Source: Acidobacteriota bacterium
GTDB lineage: Bacteria > Acidobacteriota > Terriglobia > Bryobacterales > JACQDG01
NCBI GenBank assembly: GCA_016201185.1
Contig: JACQDG010000014.1
Span: forward strand, 1 to 8,022
Direction: 5' to 3'
Length of the DNA stretch: 8,022 nucleotides
Part shown: positions 6,119 through 8,022 of the stretch, in pieces
Numbering within the stretch: position 1 is the stretch's first letter
Layout: each line of letters starts with the position of its first letter
The notes under the pieces: generated by a model
What the model was told of the DNA's origin: nothing
The model's input: the letters and a program-made list of their open reading frames with translations, nothing else
Database searches by the model: none
Translations under genes and position numbers: made by a program

Positions 6119-7450
6119 ATGGCCGACACCGTGACCGCTTCCCCGCCCCGCACCAGCGAGGCTGGCCAGGATCACATCTTTGGCTTCAATACGCGCGCCC
6201 TGCATGCCGGGCAACGGCCGGACGCGGCCACGGGGGCCCGCGCCGTGCCGATTTATCAGACGACTTCCTACGTCTTCGAGGACACGGAGCACGCTGCCAA
6301 CCTCTTCAACCTGCAGCGTTTCGGCAACATCTACACGCGCATCATGAACCCCACCACGGCCGTCTTCGAGGAGCGCATGGCGGCCCTGGAGCGGGGCGTC
6401 GGCGCGCTGGCGGTGGCCAGCGGGCAAGCGGCGCAGTTCATCACTGTGGCCAGCCTGCTCGGGCACGGCGATGAAATGGTAGCCGCCAGCACTCTCTATG
6501 GCGGGACCTACACGCAGTTTGACGTCAGCTTCCGCCGGCTGGGCATCAATACCGTTTTCGTCGATCCGGACGACCCGGAGAACTTCCGGCGCGCCATCAC
6601 CCCGCGCACTCGCCTGCTGTACGCCGAAACCATCGCCAACCCGCGCATGAACGTACTGGACATCGCGGCGGTGGCGGAGATCGCCCGCCAGGCCGGTCTG
6701 CCTCTGGTAATTGATAATACTTTCGCCTCGCCCTACTTGTGCCGGCCCATCGAGCACGGGGCCGACATCGTGCTGCATTCGGCCACCAAGTTCATTGGCG
6801 GCCACGGCACCTCTATTGGCGGCGTGATCGTCGACAGCGGTCGCTTCCCCTGGGACCAGGGCGTGTTTCCACAACTGCTCGAGCCAAGCAAGGGCTACCA
6901 CGGCATCCGCTTCTACGAGACCTTCGGCGATTTCGCCTTCATCATGAAGGCCCGTGTGGAGGGCTTGCGCGATTTCGGGCCGGCCATGAGCCCGTTCAAT
7001 TCCTTCCTCTTCCTCCAGGGCCTGGAAACGCTCGGCCTGCGGATGGAGCGCCACTCGCAGAACGGCCTGGCCGCCGCCCGTTTTCTGGCCGAGCACCCGG
7101 CCGTCGCCTGGGTGAACCATCCGGGGCTTTCTACAAGCCCTTACTATGCCCTGGCCCAGTGCTACCTGCCGAAGGGGGCGGGCGCCATTTTCACTTTCGG
7201 CATACGTGGCGGTCTGAAGGCCGGATGCTGCTTCATCGAATCGCTGGAGCTGTTCTCCCACCTGGCCAACGTGGGGGATGCGAAAAGCCTGGTCATCCAT
7301 CCAGCCTCGACCACTCACCAGCAGCTCAGCGATGAAGAAAAGGTTGCCTGCGGCGTGACCGATGATATGATTCGCCTATCGGTCGGCCTGGAGGACATCG
7401 AGGATATTATCTGGGACCTGGACCAGGCGTTGAGCCGCTCACAACAATGA
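6119..7450 (+). CDS. metY: O-acetylhomoserine sulfhydrylase (PLP-dependent)
   Basis: A 443-residue cytoplasmic enzyme of the Cys/Met-metabolism PLP family. It converts O-acetylhomoserine and sulfide to homocysteine, the direct-sulfhydrylation route to methionine. Early motifs are FNTRALHAGQRPD (23-35), VPIYQTTSYVFED (43-55) and YTRIMNPT (72-79), the last holding the phosphate-contacting Tyr/Arg. SGQAAQF (101-107) follows, then YGGTYTQF (127-134). DNTFASPYL (199-207) supplies the Asp that pairs with the PLP ring nitrogen, and HSATKFIGGHG (220-230) carries the PLP Lys at 224. The C-terminal domain ends with LVIHPASTTHQQL and IRLSVGLEDIEDI. The length and the long insertion after FIGGHG favour the O-acetylhomoserine sulfhydrylase branch over cystathionine gamma-synthase, which is ~390 aa. 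The start is fixed by AGGAGG at 6106-6111. The stop overlaps the next ATG (ATGA). Confidence 0.93.
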   Translation: MADTVTASPPRTSEAGQDHIFGFNTRALHAGQRPDAATGARAVPIYQTTSYVFEDTEHAANLFNLQRFGNIYTRIMNPTTAVFEERMAALERGVGALAVASGQAAQFITVASLLGHGDEMVAASTLYGGTYTQFDVSFRRLGINTVFVDPDDPENFRRAITPRTRLLYAETIANPRMNVLDIAAVAEIARQAGLPLVIDNTFASPYLCRPIEHGADIVLHSATKFIGGHGTSIGGVIVDSGRFPWDQGVFPQLLEPSKGYHGIRFYETFGDFAFIMKARVEGLRDFGPAMSPFNSFLFLQGLETLGLRMERHSQNGLAAARFLAEHPAVAWVNHPGLSTSPYYALAQCYLPKGAGAIFTFGIRGGLKAGCCFIESLELFSHLANVGDAKSLVIHPASTTHQQLSDEEKVACGVTDDMIRLSVGLEDIEDIIWDLDQALSRSQQ

Positions 7451-7983
7451 AAACTGCAGAATCCTGTGTCCTGACGCTTGCCGACGGGGTGGGCGGCAAC
7501 TCCACGGTGAACCGAGGCCGCTTCGCCACCACGGCCCACCAGCGGCTGCGCATCCTGGAACGGTACAAGCACATTGCCATGGTGGGCCTTTCCTCGAATC
7601 CCTTCCGGCCGAGTCATTTCGCCGCGATTTACCTGCTCGCCGAGGGTTATGACGTCGTGGGCGTAAATCCCCGTGAGAAGGAGGTTCTGGGCCGGCCTTG
7701 TTATCCGTCTCTCCGCGATGTTCCGGGGCCCGTGGAGGTGGTGGACATCTTCCGCGAGCCGGCCGCCGTGCCCGCGATTGTTGAAGAAGCCATCGCCAGC
7801 GGCGCCAAAGTAGTGTGGATGCAACTCGGGATCGTGGATGAGGAGTCCGCCGAGCGTGCCCGCCGCGCCGGCCTGGAAGTGGTGATGGACCGCTGCATGA
7901 AGATCGAGCACGCCCGGTTTTTCGGCGGCCTGAGCACCATCGGGCTGAACACCGGCGTGATCTCCTCCCAGCTCCGCCGGTGA
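7447..7983 (+). CDS. CoA-binding Rossmann-fold protein (YccU-like)
   Basis: A 178-residue protein. The core begins at ~residue 35 with ILERYKHIAMVGLSSNPFRP, a Rossmann-type CoA/nucleotide-binding strand-loop-helix. It continues through AIYLLAEGYDVVGVNPREKEVLGRPCYPSLRDV, VEVVDIFREPAAVPAIVEEA, GAKVVWMQLGIVDEESAERA and GLEVVMDRCMKIEHARFF. This matches the small stand-alone CoA-binding domain family (relatives of the succinyl-CoA synthetase alpha N-terminal domain; E. coli YccU). The N-terminal ~33 residues are not part of that core and could be an extension or an over-called start, but ATG 7447 overlaps the preceding TGA in an ATGA arrangement typical of translational coupling, and no better internal start is obvious. 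Such genes are often found beside O-acetylhomoserine sulfhydrylase and homoserine O-acetyltransferase genes, suggesting a role linked to acyl-CoA supply; that is inference. Confidence 0.88.
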   Translation: MKTAESCVLTLADGVGGNSTVNRGRFATTAHQRLRILERYKHIAMVGLSSNPFRPSHFAAIYLLAEGYDVVGVNPREKEVLGRPCYPSLRDVPGPVEVVDIFREPAAVPAIVEEAIASGAKVVWMQLGIVDEESAERARRAGLEVVMDRCMKIEHARFFGGLSTIGLNTGVISSQLRR

Positions 7984-7998
7984 CTACACCAAATTTCC

Positions 7999-8013
7999 AA
8001 GGGGAGGAAGGGG
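7999..8013 (+). promoter_or_regulatory. Purine-rich tract, possible ribosome-binding site of a gene beyond the edge
   Basis: Shortly after the last stop codon the sequence turns almost purely purine and contains AGGGGAGG (8000-8007). No start codon is visible before the window ends at 8022. It could serve a further operon gene; homoserine O-acetyltransferase (metX) would be the natural guess from the neighbours, but nothing visible proves it. Confidence 0.3.
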
Positions 8014-8022
8014 CGGAGCGGC

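Noticed and set aside
6104..7318. 404-codon open frame on the - strand antisense to the sulfhydrylase
   Set aside because: It is the shadow of a GC-rich gene; the + strand product has full PLP-enzyme motifs and a strong ribosome-binding site, while the antisense translation resembles no family.
1..8022. CRISPR array, tRNA, rRNA, insertion sequence or phage genes
   Set aside because: No regularly spaced direct repeats outside the protein-coding tail repeat, no cloverleaf or rRNA-like stretch and no transposase or integrase motif were seen on either strand.

Overview
The window is GC-rich DNA from a bacterial chromosome, most likely an acidobacterium or a close relative. The lineage is inferred from three things: the remnant of an acidobacterial-type duplicated orphan permease (ADOP, MacB/FtsX-like), the Trp/Tyr/Gly-rich DUF6600-type protein, and a winged-helix regulator paired with a small membrane protein. 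No phage, transposase, CRISPR array, tRNA or rRNA was seen.

Layout. (1) Bases 2-1390, + strand: the 3' part of a large secreted/envelope protein of DUF6600 type. Its C-terminal tail is low-complexity and carries a degenerate repeat of about 30 residues. A textbook intrinsic terminator follows. (2) Bases 1496-2492, - strand: a two-gene operon, a six-helix membrane protein followed by a small winged-helix regulator. It is driven by a strong sigma70-like promoter that appears to start a leaderless mRNA. An inverted repeat next to the -35 box is a candidate operator. (3) Bases 2545-3033, - strand: a broken ADOP permease (N-terminal fragment, one frameshift, then truncation). (4) Bases 3103-4680, - strand: a polytopic GT-C/TMTC-like membrane protein with C-terminal TPR repeats and a possibly scrambled extreme C-terminus. 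(5) Bases 4709-7983, + strand: a compact set of four genes, probably one operon: a HemQ/ChdC-like coproheme decarboxylase, endonuclease III, O-acetylhomoserine sulfhydrylase and a CoA-binding Rossmann protein. Their spacings are 7 bp, 11 bp and an ATGA overlap. A purine-rich stretch at the right edge could be the ribosome-binding site of a further gene.

How the genes fit together. The right-hand cluster combines haem maturation, [4Fe-4S] DNA repair and methionine/homocysteine synthesis by direct sulfhydrylation. The last two genes are translationally coupled, which suggests a functional link between sulfhydrylation and the CoA-binding protein. The regulator/membrane-protein pair is probably self-regulating. 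The window is mostly ordinary chromosome. The points most worth a second look are the leaderless promoter with its operator, the decayed permease, the approximately 90-bp-period tail of the first gene, and the unusual distal residue of the HemQ-like protein.
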